Shown here: positions 11,025-22,259 of the stretch, piece after piece | How positions within the stretch are numbered: the first letter of the stretch is position 1 | Layout: each line of letters opens with the position of its first letter | Origin: Cinnamomum chago | Taxonomy: Eukaryota; Streptophyta; Magnoliopsida; Laurales; Lauraceae | DNA length: 64,000 bases | Assembly: GCA_038049695.1 (NCBI GenBank) | Contig: CP142453.1 | Location: 35,191,501 to 35,255,500, forward strand | Direction of reading: 5' to 3' | The notes under the pieces: generated by a model | Database searches by the model: none | What the model saw: only the letters and a program-made list of their open reading frames with translations | What the model was told of the DNA's origin: nothing | Made by a program: the position numbers and the translations under genes

Positions 11025-11284
11025 GAATGAATTGATAGGTATTAAATTTAGGGATCCTTCAATAGATGGTTGCAATTGCCAAATCAATACTAATATTCGG
11101 CCCCAGTTTTCTAAGAATCTACTTTGTAACCTAAAAGACAATGAATAGCATTGTCTCACACATTACATTGACCATAAATATTCAATCCAAGGCTATCTAT
11201 ACCATAAAAGTAGTTAGACATTTAATCAGGACATATGTGGTCAAATTTGAGTTTCATTTCTAATAGATAATAGTTTTATTCTTT
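11025..11284. repeat. Upstream repeat block A, copy 1
   Basis: Matches 14012-14280, including CATTGACCATAAATATTC and ATTTAATCAGGACATATG. Part of it also matches 3710-3880 in the left duplicate. Copy 1 ends at the insertion starting at 11285. Confidence 0.75.
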
Positions 11285-13343
11285 GGGGCATTCGGTGACA
11301 GGTCCTGAACATTTCACTATATGACTTTAGATCTACAATCTTTTTTCATAATATGATAGGTCTTTTTTCCAAATTTGAAGACCTAAAATGTCTAATTTTC
11401 CCTTTCTTTAAATCATATCCCATGATTAATGGGACATACCATTAATAATGATTAACTACCAATTAATTGGCCACGATTAATGAAATCTCAATAATGAGAT
11501 TTTCAAATAAGTTCTAAACAAACACAAAAAAATTTCAGAAAATGTAAATAAATTCAAAAGAATGCAAATAAATTTCAAAAAACGTAATAATTTCAAAAAA
11601 TGCAATAAATTTTAAAAGAACGCAGAGAAATTTCAAAAGATGCAAATAAATTTCAAAAAATGTAAATAAATTTCAAAAGATGCAAATCAATTTCAAAATA
11701 TCCAAATAAATTTCAAAAGATCCAAATAAATTTCAAAAAATGCAAATAAATTTCAAAAGACGCAAATAAATTTAAAAAAACGCAAATATATTTGTCAAAA
11801 CTAAGATAAACCAATTTTCCAAATTTTAGAAAAATTTGCCAAAAACTCAAGTATTTTTACGAAAACTCAGTTAAATTTATTTCAAGAAAATACAAACAAA
11901 TTTCAAAAGACAGAAATAAAATTCAAAACACAAATAGATCTAAAAAGATGCAAATAAACTTGCAAAAACACAGAAAGATTCGTTCAAAAACTCAGTAAAA
12001 ATTTTCAGAATGAAGATAAATTTATCAGAAACTCAGCTATATTTTTCAAAAACTCACATAAATTTGCCAAAAACTCAGATAGATTTGTCCAGAACTCAGA
12101 TAAATTAGCCAAAAGTTCAGATAGATTTGTCCAGTACTCGGATAAATTTGTTTCAGAACTCAAATAAATTTGCGCAAAACTCAAATAAATTTGATGAAAA
12201 ATAAAAACTCAGATAAATTTGATAGAAAGTCATATAAATTTGTTAAAAACTAAGATAAATTTGATAAAAACTTAGATAAATTTCACAAAACCTCAGATAA
12301 ATTTCATAAACCAGAGAATCACATCCGGTCAATCTGCTCCGCGAACTTTGTAGATCTCGTCAACACGACGTAGGAAGAAACAGAGCACGAATCGGAGTCT
12401 AGATGACCTCAAAGACACTGATTGAATTCTGACTATCAATCTGGTCAAACTAAAGGTTTGATTGTACTGCTAGAGTCTACTGACGTTAGCCCTGTAAGCT
12501 ACTAGTTACTACTGAACTGGGCTTTCAAATTGGGTCTGGTTGGAACTGACCCGTACTTGTACTTGGCCTGACCAAGAATGCAACCAACCCTGAATAGGGT
12601 TCTTCATCTTCCTCATCTTCCTGCGTTCTGTTCAGCAATAGAACTGAAGCACAGTGCCTGGCTACTCTTTCTCTGATGGAGGTGACCGCCCAAACTGCTA
12701 CCCAATGAGGTGAGGGGCAACCAGAACTCTGGCAGTGGTGGGTTTCCGAGCAACAGTAACTCGTATTGTCTTCTTCTTCGTCAAATTGTCTCAAATGACG
12801 ATGACTTCAATTCCGAGATCCTTTATTCTGCTTTTCAGATCAATCGTGGCGACCTTCTCAATCTGCCTTCTTCCTTTGATTTAGTTCTGCGGCAAGATGC
12901 AAAACTCTGGCCTAGCAGCAGTACCCGCAGCCTACAACCTTGCTGCAGTTCCAGAAAAGCACAAAGGATCCTGATCTAGTTGTTGTTCTATATCAGTACT
13001 GGAGAAGACGATCGTAGAAGGACGGTGGTGTTGAGTTTTGTGCAAACAAAAAACAGAGAATTCCGAGTCATCGCTCCACCACTATGCCGTCGCCAAAGAA
13101 GACTGTTGCTCACCGTTCTTGCAAGCGAAAAGTTACAAAGCCCTATGAACAAGGGAGAATAGAAGATTTGAAATTTTAAAATTCAAAATTTTATGTTTAA
13201 TTAGTTGAAAGGGCAAATCAGTCATGAAAATGTCTAATGTGGACCTCTCACCAAAATATGTCTAGTTATATGGACTACAGGCCTTAGAGAAAAAGTTGTT
13301 GGAATGGAGGCTTACAAGACTGTTTTGAGGGACCTTTCGCTAA
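11285..13343. mobile_element. MULE-like non-autonomous insertion (about 2.06 kb)
   Basis: The uninterrupted copy (about 14012-14946) shows what was split here. Its left half continues to 11284 and its right half resumes at 13344. The flanking 9-mers are TTATTCTTT (11276-11284) and TTATTATTT (13344-13352), one mismatch, as expected for a Mutator-type target duplication. The ends share short inverted similarity (GACAGGTCC against GAAAGGTCC; CTAATTTTCCCTTTC against CTGATTTGCCCTTTC). The interior has an A-rich minisatellite and unique sequence (12320-13160) without a recognisable gene. Confidence 0.5.
11505..12312. repeat. A-rich minisatellite, unit about 19-20 bp
   Basis: Some 40 imperfect copies, first around ATGCAAATAAATTTCAAAA and later around AACTCAGATAAATTTG. 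The gradual change of unit sequence along the array suggests stepwise expansion. No coding potential. Confidence 0.8.
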
Positions 13344-13990
13344 TTATTATTTCATCATGTGGTCTTTATATAAAATGCATGTAAATAATGCTAAGCGCGC
13401 CAATAAAATAGTGGGTCCAACCCTTGTTGGAGTGACATTGGTTGAGGACTAATAAATTTTTAAGTCTTATTAAGTCTAATAGCTTTACACTCATTTATAC
13501 TCCCATTAATTGGCAATGTTCCCAATTTGATATTCAATCATTAAAAGTAATTGGATTCGATCACAAATATGCAAGAGCCCCATTGATGGATTTCTAAGTG
13601 AGGAAAGCAATCAATAAATTTATTCCCTTCACGCTCACTTATAATCACCCCCCCCCCCCCCCCCCCCCCCCGAATTTGCATTATTCCCACTGCTTACAAA
13701 TCCAACCATTGTTGGATTCAACCACCAAAAATAAGAGGGCTCTATTGAAACGAAGGGATGAATGTATGTGATAGGCCCTTAAGTATTCTTCCCAAGATGC
13801 AATGAGGAGACTTTTTCGGAGACATGTAAATGCATATCCTTTTTATTTGTTCATATAAATGCATGTCCTTTTTATTTGAAACTAAGTTTTGTAGGAACAT
13901 CAAAAGCATGTATCTATAATAAGGTCCACTTTCCCAACCATCTAAATACAATATGTTAGTAGAATTACAAAAATTGAGAAATCATATTTA
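13344..13990. repeat. Upstream repeat block B, copy 1
   Basis: Matches 14281-14946 in direct orientation, including GGAGTGACATTGGTTGAGGA and TTAGTGGG-type flanks around AATAAATTTTTAAGTCTTA. It contains the poly-C tract at 13648-13671, absent from copy 2. No gene. Confidence 0.75.
13648..13671 (+). repeat. Poly-C tract (24 C)
   Basis: A run of 24 uninterrupted C within AT-rich repeat block B. The paired copy has only ACCCTCC at the matching place (around 14573). Confidence 0.9.
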
Positions 13991-14011
13991 TTTTCAATGT
14001 TTTGATCATTT

Positions 14012-14946
14012 TAATTTTGTTGAATGCATGGATAGGTATTAAACTTAGGGATCCTTAGATAGATGGTTGCAATTGTCAAATCAATATTAATATTCGGCCC
14101 CAGTTTTCTAAGAATCTACTTTGAAACCTAAAAGACAATGAATAGCATTGTCTCACACTTTACATTGACCATAAATATTCAATCCAATGCTATATATACA
14201 ATAAAAGTAGCTAGACATTTAATCAGGACATATGTGGTTAAATTCGAGTTTCCTTTCTAATAGAGAATAGTTTTATTCTTTCATATTGTGGTATTTATAT
14301 ATAATGCATGTAAATAATGCTGAGCACCAATAAAATGGTGGGCCCAACTCTTGTTGGAGTGACATTTGTTGAGGACTAATAAATTTTTAAGTCTTAATAA
14401 GTGTGATAGTTTTACACTCACTTATACTCCAATTAATTGGCAATGTTCCCAATTGGATATTCAATCATTAAAAGTAATTGGATTCGATCACAAATACAAG
14501 AGAGCCCCATTGATGGATTTCCAAGTGAGGAAAGCAATCGATAAATTTATTCCCTTCACACTCACTTATAACCCTCCATGAATTTGCATTATTCCCATTG
14601 TTTACAAATCAAACCATTAACCATTGTTGGATTCAACCACCAAAAATAAGAGGCCGGCTCTATTGAAATGAAGGGACAAATGTATGTGATAGGCCCTTAA
14701 GTCTTCTTCCCGAGATGCAATGAGGAGACTTTTTCAGAGACCTATTAACGCATATCCTTTTTATTTGACAATATAAATTCATGTCCTTTTTATTTGAAAC
14801 TAAATTTCGTAGGAATATCAAAAGCATGTATCTATAATAAGGATCCACTTTCCCAGCCATCTAAAATCTAAATAAAATATATAAGTAGAATTCCAAAAAT
14901 TGAGAAATCATAATTATTTTTTATGTTTTGATCATTTTAATTTTAG
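14012..14946. repeat. Upstream repeat blocks A and B, copy 2 (uninterrupted)
   Basis: Direct duplicate of 11025-11284 joined to 13344-13990 without the 2-kb insertion, and therefore the reference for the pre-insertion structure. No gene. The small frames inside it are not conserved in length between copies. Confidence 0.75.
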
Positions 14947-15022
14947 TTATAAAATTTTAAAAAATCAGGTTTGAATTTAAACAAATTAAGCTTGATTTTA
15001 AGAAAAATCAAGTTTGAATATT

Positions 15023-15935
15023 ATGTTAACGTTGTGAATGACGGCCTTAACGCAAGCTACGGTCCCAATAAACGGGACCCCGATTAGATTTCAAATCCAA
15101 TGATTAAACTAGTTGATGAACCGAAGTCCAATTAAAAACAATCAACCACAAAGAAAAGGAAACACAAGGTTTATATGTGGAAAACCCTACTCGAAAAAAA
15201 AAACCACGGGCCTTATCGTCTAGGCCAACAGACAACCAAACACTAATAATCGAAAGTTATAAAAAAAAACTCACAGATGCCTTTCCTAGTTGCAACTCAA
15301 CCTAAGGACTGCAACGATCTTGCCAACGACTCGTCGTTCACCTTCACCATGCTTGAACTAAGTACCTTGATAGCCTCTTCAAGGTGAATCTACTTTAGGA
15401 GAGTAGATGAAATAAACTCCAAAGTCTTTAACTTTAGCTCAGCATCTTGATGAAGCTTTCGAGAAGAAATGATCTCTCAAATAGATTCTATGGTTTAGAA
15501 TAGGAGGGTAAAGTAAAAGGTGCCTTTAGGATTGCTAGGGTGCTCAATATATAGGCCTTGGGGAGTGTATAGGGTTGCCTAAAGAGGATAGAACTCAAAT
15601 AAGAAAGTTGGCACAAATTAGAAAGTTTTTTCCTAAAATAACTCAACTTACTGTGAGCCATGCGGTCGAGCGGCCTGTGGTGCGCTCGAGTGCGTGTCCT
15701 CTCTGCTTGTGTCAACTCTTGCGCACAAACTAGTGCTATCTAGCGCGGGCGCTCTCTGCCTGTTGTGCGCTTGAGCGCATGTGAGGCCGCTCGAGCGCCC
15801 ACTCAATTTCGAGCTCTAACGAAATTCTTTCTTCAGCTCTTCTTCTGGGCAGTCCATCTATAAAATACATTATAAATTAAATTTTCGGCTTATTCATCAC
15901 CCAATGAATTAGCCAACACTCAAATAAACCTTACA
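15023..15935 (-). repeat. Ty1/copia-type 3' LTR
   Basis: On the minus strand it begins TGTAAGGTTTATTTGAGTG, directly after a purine-rich GAAGTGAGAGAT that resembles a copia polypurine tract. A TATA-like GCCTATATATTGAG lies near 15555. The same family occurs at 25741-26335; both contain the motif CATGAATTAGCC or a close form near the start. The left border (15023) is approximate. Confidence 0.55.
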
Positions 15936-17214
15936 ATCTCTCACTTCGACAATTCATGGACAAAACACCTAAATACAAAAAAAAAAATCTACCCAGACAG
16001 TGAACTCGGCACAAACAAAGACATCTTCAATCTTCCCAACAATATTTCAAGAATTCTTCCTTTAGTTCAACATCATATTGCAACCCCTAAAAACCCTATT
16101 CACAAAAGTCTGACAACAGATCTAACGTGAAATCATGAAATTGAAATTAATTTTGAAATTCAGCAACCATACTACTTATGATACTCTTGTTTCTTCCCCG
16201 TTTTTTTTAGAATTGATAAAGTTTATACTCCCCCTAAATCAGATAATCTTTATCCTCGATAACAAATGCAAAATGCAAGAAATCAATCAGGCCAAAAATC
16301 GAAAAACCCCAATGATCGAACAATAATTTGCAATAAAGGAGCATAATTTTCAAGATTTGAACATGTGCATGAATTATGTGTTGGGGATAATCTCAAACGG
16401 AAAACACGAAAAAGTAGCAGAACGGCCAAAACTCAACATTCATCAAATACAAAAGTAAAATTTCTTTCCTTTCAAAAAAAATTGATCTGATCAACAATGA
16501 GATGCGAAGCTCCCCCTTTGTCACAATATTTTTCTAAAATCATATTGATCCAATATAAAATATTCTGACGAGCTTTTTTCACATGTAATGATACTCAAGT
16601 TCGATTGCTATAAGAAAAGTTAAAATCAAGGGAGCAAACCCAGCTATTAACATTTTCTTTCGCTCATATCAGAAGCAAAAATTTCTGAACCCTATGAGAT
16701 AGATACAAATAAGACCTAAGGAGCAGACCTAGTCATTATTCATTTCAGCGTGTCGGTCTACAAAAATCTCTACGCACATTGGGCCACATCTATATAATCA
16801 TTAAGATGGGAGCAAGTGAACGGGAAAGTCAAGATCGATGCTCTGAATAAGTGCAAAGCCACTAAGACCATGAATCTTGTCAATCCTAGTGTCACATTAA
16901 CCCTAAGTGAATGTCCAAGTGAGTCATCTTGTACTTGTGGACATGTTCAAAAATCCTTAAATCGTGAATAAAGAGACTCAGTTCAAAAAATGACCATATC
17001 AACATGATCACATGCCAGATAATAAAAAAATCAACCCGAATAAGTATGCCTGTGCAATTCAAAACAAGATTTGAGGATTAGGGGCGTAAGCCACTGCCTA
17101 GGGGCTTACAGGGGGATAAAACTTCACGAGCTCAATAGATTTTGTGAGTGCAATGTTGACCACATTACAACATAGGTCAAACTTACGAACCCAGACCAAC
17201 TTTGTCTTGACCTG
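15936..17214 (-). mobile_element. Copia internal remnant, pol missing
   Basis: Lies between the 3' LTR and the gag remnant. The minus strand has GTGACAAAGGGGGAGC (about 16530) and TTAGGGGGAG (about 16230), purine tracts typical of the region before a copia 3' LTR. No integrase, reverse transcriptase or RNase H motif is present, so pol was deleted. Confidence 0.5.
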
Positions 17215-18900
17215 ATAAGGAATGCCATGCTTCTTCCTCAGCTAATGTCTCGTATGATTTCCCATCGTAATGCAGTGTGGTCTGATGTGCCCTTTGATCC
17301 CACAAAAGTGACAAGTGGGAGTAGATTTAGGCTTTTGCACATTCTTATAATTAGCATTCGCATATTTCATGGGTGGAACATTGTGAATAATGGGTGTCAA
17401 GGAGTATATAATAGGTTCTCGAACAAATACAGATTTACTTGTATCTTTTGAGGAAGAAGCTCCATGGGTATAGGCAAGTCCAATCTTTGTCTTATCAGTC
17501 TTTTGGCTTTTGAGGATCTCATCGAGCTTCTTAGACCCAGTATTCATCCGCTTGATTGATACTTTGGCGGAATCAAGTTCTGTGAAAGCCATCTTCAGTT
17601 TTCCAGCCAAGTCATCTTTTTTAGATTTGCATATACTTAGCTCTTTTTTCAAACTGTCCAATTTAGTTTAGCTTTTAGCGCTTGTTCCTTCAATAATTCA
17701 TTCTCCTTCCCTGCAGTAATAAGATTGTTAGATAAAATCACAGGCTATTCTTATAACTGTTTTACCTTAGATTCTGAGTCTTCCAAGGTAGCCTGCAAGG
17801 AGGCATTCTTTGATTCCATGGCCTTTAGCTTTAAGGCTCTTTTCTCGTTGATTTTGGACATTCTTACTGACTCTTGTAGCAGTCTCCTGTAATCTTCTTC
17901 GATATCCCGTTCTTGGTCAGAAAAGTCATCATTATCCATGTCTTTATCTGACCTAAATTCTTTGTCAGACGAACCATGCACGAAAGAAGCTTTAGACACA
18001 GTCATGAAAGCAATAAATTTCCCTGACTCATGGGTGGGAGACTCAGGTTCATTTCCTCATCCCAAGAAACATTCAAAGCCTTACTTTTGCTCTTTTCTTT
18101 TCTGTTGGTACTCTTTGTAGTAGTGTGACCATGACTATGACATTCATAGCACTAAATTGGCTTGAAAGACTGTTTTGATGGGTTCTTTTTAGATTCAGGC
18201 ACAAGTTTGGTCTTTGAAGGTGCCTTAGGGTTGCACACTTTGCAGTAGTGTGACCATAACCACGACATTCATAGCACTAAATTGGCTTGGAAGACTGTTT
18301 TGATGGGTTCTTTTCAGATTTAAGCAAAAGTTTGGTCTTTGAAGGTGCCTTAGGGTTCTGTGAGTCCTTCTTAGCCTTTTTATTCTTCCACATCTTTCTA
18401 AATTTTTGAACGAAGTATTTTTCAAACTCAGAGTCATCTGAGTCACAATCCGATTCAAAATCATTCTCCACAGATTTGTAAGACTTGAGTGCAATTTCTT
18501 TACCAATCTTACTCTGACAATAATTGGCTTCATATGTCTGTAAATTCCCAATCAATTCGTTCTTGCTGAGGGAATTAAGATATTGGTAGTCCTCAATGGC
18601 TACAACCTTTGGACGAAATCTTTCTGGAAGAGACCTTAGTATCTTCTTTAACTATTTGGGCTAAGGAATAGGTTCACCCAAATTGAAGCTTGAGTTCACT
18701 TTTTTAATCAAATTAGCATTAAACTCGTCAAAGGTCTCAAACTCCTTTATCCGTATCGTCTCAAAGGTAGTAGTCAATTTTGGAGCTTTGTTTGCTTGAT
18801 AGTATTCGTTCACTCTAGGACGGTCCATAACAAATTCCATGCCATCTTAGCATTAGGACACACGGAAATCCTATGAAATTCGATTTTAAGTAGCATTACT
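17215..18900 (-). pseudogene. Degenerate Ty1/copia (Sirevirus-like) gag
   Basis: On the minus strand, in order: fragments of the gag polypeptide domain (to about 18560), IGNLQTYEANY, an acidic stretch (ESDCDSDDSEFEKYF), a zinc knuckle CYECRGYGHTTAKC near 18255, and a second related knuckle near 18130 (CYECHSHGHTT). Then come a coiled-coil-like segment (18005-17751), a Lys-rich segment, and a last knuckle CHFCGIKGHIRPHC near 17290. The reading then passes VWVRKFDLCCNVVNIAL, usually the gag-pol junction of such elements, and breaks off. Several stops and frame changes separate the parts. Confidence 0.75.
18120..18358 (-). repeat. Tandem duplication of a gag zinc-knuckle segment
   Basis: About 18120-18237 and 18243-18358 are near-identical direct copies of about 120 bp, each encoding one CCHC-type knuckle and the flanking Lys-rich SKxNPSKQS segment. 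The second copy in gag order has lost the final Cys context. Confidence 0.8.
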
Positions 18901-18904
18901 GGCC

Positions 18905-20560
18905 TTATTATTGCAGTAACACTTGGTGTAAGGTGTCTGACCTTACTGGGTTAGTTAAACCCATTAATGAGCTCATTAACCTGTTTATTCTAAAATTATT
19001 ATAATTAATTGTATTATTAGTTATTTAGGTGGTTTTAGACTATGAGCGAGTTTCTTTTATTATTAGAATAGTGTCTGCGGAGCTTCGTGCGATTCCGAAC
19101 GCGTTTGACCCAAGCAGGGAGGTAGTTGCAATTTAGAGAAAATTTGAGTGTGTTTCCAAAAAATCTCAATTTCTGTGATTTTCGGCTAGTTGGAAAGATC
19201 TCGTTGCGTAGATCATGTTTGTCTCTTGGCTCGTCGCGATCCGATGACCAAAAGTCCTCCAGTAATCCATTCTTTCCCGGACCCACTTTTTAAGGGCAAG
19301 CCCGTCTCATTCCTTCCCATTCTTTTTTAAGCTACGATCATCCCTAATCCCTCATTCACTCTCTACAACAAAGGAACCAGTAGCCCCTTCTCTCATTCTC
19401 TTCATCTCCTAGCCATATTCAGCCAAAGGAGCTAAATCCAGGACAATCCAAGCCAATCATCTCATTTCTCTAGACGCCAGTTTGGTAAGCTTTCCCAACC
19501 ATTATCTTTCCCAATCACTTTCTTTTTCTTAGATCTAGTCTTGTATATTATTTTCTCCTTCCTCTTTCTTTCCCTTTGTGTTCTACGATTCATTTGGGAG
19601 CTTTTGAGGGTGGATTGGTGGTGTTTTTGCATAAAGGGTTTCTTCTCCTCCATTTCCCCCAAACTTCTTTATTCTTCTTCATTGAGGCAAATAATATGCA
19701 ATGTATGATTAATTATGCATGTACGGTTTCTTGATTATAATAATACTGTGTTAGTTTACCCAATTTCAAGCGAGTTCAGGTATTGATTTGGGAAATTCAT
19801 GTGTTAGGATAGGATTTGGTATAAATTGGTTCTAAATGCCATAATTGGTAAGGTTAATTAATGAGAAGAATGGAATCATATTTTGGGAGAGCATGGAGGC
19901 TCTTTTTGTGCATGTTACAGCCTTTGGAAGGGCTTAGAAAAAGAGGGAAAGGACATGGAATGAATGAGACTCAAGAACTACCTGAACAGAGCAATCCCGG
20001 CTCTGGACGTCCCGCGATCGGTCAGGGTCGATCAACCAAACCCAAATTCGGTTAACTATACCGGAAATAGGCAACTCTCTGCCCAAGTTCGGTTAACCGA
20101 ACAGTGGAGTTCGGTCAACTGAATAGTAACCGAAAGCTGACCGAAATTTGACAGAATGTTCGTCCAAATTTTTTATTGTTCTTTGGATGAATTTGGTTAA
20201 CCAAAGGTGGGCATATGACGCTTCCCGTTGATAAGGGCTTTACTTATCTAATATTAAGTGGAATTCTCATTTCTAAAGGGAAAGGCTAGAATAAGGATTC
20301 TCCCCTTTCTACAAGAGCTAAGGTGGTAAATTCAAAATACATCCAAAGAAATTCTCAAGTGTTGATAGTTGTGGATAAGCTTTTTGACAACCATTTAATT
20401 AATTTATCATTATCATCATCATTTTAGTCTTCTAGTTTTGGAGCGAAAATCAAATTCCGTATCGCTTCAATATTTCTTTTAGTAAATTCTTATTAATATC
20501 ATCAAAGATGAAAAGCTTTTGCACAAAACCTTGTCATACATACTCATATCATCAATTTTG
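18905..20560 (+). repeat. LTR-like sequence, unclassified
   Basis: Looks like retrotransposon LTR and leader sequence: a GC-richer block (GCGATTCCGAACGCGTTTGA near 19090), a C/T-rich stretch (19330-19450), and repeated GGTTAACCGAA/TCGGTCAAC motifs (19980-20210) also found in the LTR-like sequence near 23740. Borders and family are not resolved; no protein domain seen. Confidence 0.35.
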
Positions 20561-21032
20561 TGCCAAAACAGAAATTTGAGTAGGCCCACACGTGTGATAA
20601 TGATGTTACTTTTTCTAAATCTACTAATACATACAAACAAAGAATTTCAAAATATTGTAAGTTCAAGAAATATCTAAACATATATTTTATTAGTAAGATT
20701 TTGAAATCTGCCATATTGATTTATATTCATAAATCAAGCCATTTTAGGAATTTGAAAAAAGGGACATTTCTTTGAAAATACCACATAGACTAAAATCTCA
20801 CAAAAATGCGTACTCCTTGCATATTGCCTCCAAAGAAACTCTTTGGACTTTGGAGAGAATCAAACTTATGCATACTTCTTTGCATAATAGCTCTGAGATG
20901 CAATTGTGATGTCCATTAAGTTTCAAAACTATGGAGCGAACTATACGGACTGCGTTCGCGCGGCCCCTGTCAAAGCTAAATATCAACCATTGGTTATCTT
21001 CGTGCTAAATTTCGATCATTTTCTGTCAAAGC
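20561..21032. other. No recognisable feature
   Basis: AT-rich intergenic sequence. Its last 50 bp (20983-21020) recur in direct orientation at 21580-21625, just past the next element. Confidence 0.6.
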
Positions 21033-21579
21033 TAAGGGCCTTGTTTCTTTACAAGCATTTCTGATTATCTGATGTCATCTTCTCTTCTACACACAACTGC
21101 ACAAAAATCAGGTCCGATTATCTTTTTCCTCTGCACTCATTTAACCCACCCGATTTATTTCTCTATTTTTCCTCCATCTTGTTCAATGCCTTTTTTTTTT
21201 TTTTTTTTTTGGGGGGGGGGTGGGTGGGGGATTGCTTTGATGGAAAGGAAAGGAAAGGAAAGGAAAGGAAAGGAGAGGGTTTTAGGGGTGTTGATGGAAT
21301 GAAAAATGACCCACTTTCTCCTCTCTCTCTCTCTCTCACTCATACACAAGTGGGAATCATCAAATGCCATAGATTTGAGATTTTTCCTCTGAAATGGCAG
21401 ATTTATCATATTGGAATTCAGGCTTGATGACATTCTCGAACAGGAATTCCGGTATGAAAGATATAAGGGATTCACAAATGCCAGAATTCTGCGGCAATTT
21501 AGAATTCCAGCATCTCAAATTCTTCAAGTTCCAGCAAACATGAATTCCAAGAATTCTTGAAAAAAGAAACATGCCCTAA
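21033..21579. mobile_element. hAT-like TIR element with internal simple repeats
   Basis: The left end TAAGGGCCTTGTTTCTTT matches the reverse complement of the right end, TTAGGGCATGTTTCTTT. Inside are a T-run then G-run (about 21188-21230), a (GGAAA)n array (about 21242-21275) and (CT)n (about 21320-21340). Similar 45-bp sequences flank both sides in direct orientation, too long for a normal target duplication. Confidence 0.5.
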
Positions 21580-22259
21580 ATCTCAACCATTTATTATCTT
21601 GATGCTAAATACCAACCATTTTCACATGGCAAAAGTGGACTGGATGCAAGATTATGGGATGCATAGAGTATCAAAAGGAAAGGTAGGATTGGACTAGAGG
21701 TGCACTGCATGATCAAGAAAGTGGCTGGCCCACCTATGCTTTGTTTGGGTTGTGCCCAGGTCAGCAGGGGCTCAGCCCAACACTGTCCACAGGCATGAGC
21801 CTGGTCTTGCTGTGCCAACCCACGTGCTGTTTTAAACTACCACACAGTCCGGGCCAGCCCATGGGCTTCTTTCTTTTAGTCCTTTTTAATTGAAAGGGTT
21901 TAAACGCATTTAAAGGTTTTAAAGGTTTTAGAGTTTTCAACTTGAAATAGAGTTGAAAATAATAAAAACAAATGCATAAACATTAATGCTAATTTCCTAT
22001 TGTAAATTACCATAAAGATTTATGGTTTTTTTTTTCTTTTTGGATAAAATTACCATGATTGTTGCATGATCTAGTCAAATTTCATTATGAGGACAGTTGG
22101 CGTCAATGGAACTTCCTTCCTAACAAAAGTGGGCCAATGTGGTTCCATGGTCATATGATTCAGACAGACCATCTAATGGGCCGTTTTCAGGATTGAAATC
22201 CCCCTTGTAAGAACTTAGTATTCTATTCAATATATCCGTCAAACGGCCTAGAACAAAAA
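21580..22259. other. No recognisable feature
   Basis: Begins with a 45-bp repeat of 20983-21020, then intergenic sequence without a convincing frame or repeat border. Confidence 0.5.

Larger units (their letters stand above)
9831..11190. repeat. Duplicated chitinase-locus block, right copy
   Basis: Counterpart of 2318-3885. It holds the start of intron 1, intact exon 1, the 5' flank and upstream sequence of the GH19 gene. The two copies are collinear and in the same orientation, about 7.5 kb apart. Confidence 0.85.

Noticed and set aside
11505-12312. Regular short repeats that might be a CRISPR array
   Set aside because: The repeats are contiguous and degenerate with no unique spacers, in a plant genome; it is a minisatellite.
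12525-13162. Frames of 60-89 codons in the MULE-like insertion
   Set aside because: No family motifs, and they overlap on both strands with no splice or length support.
21072-21475. Overlapping frames around 21.1-21.5 kb
   Set aside because: They translate poly-T/poly-G, (GGAAA)n and (CT)n simple repeats.
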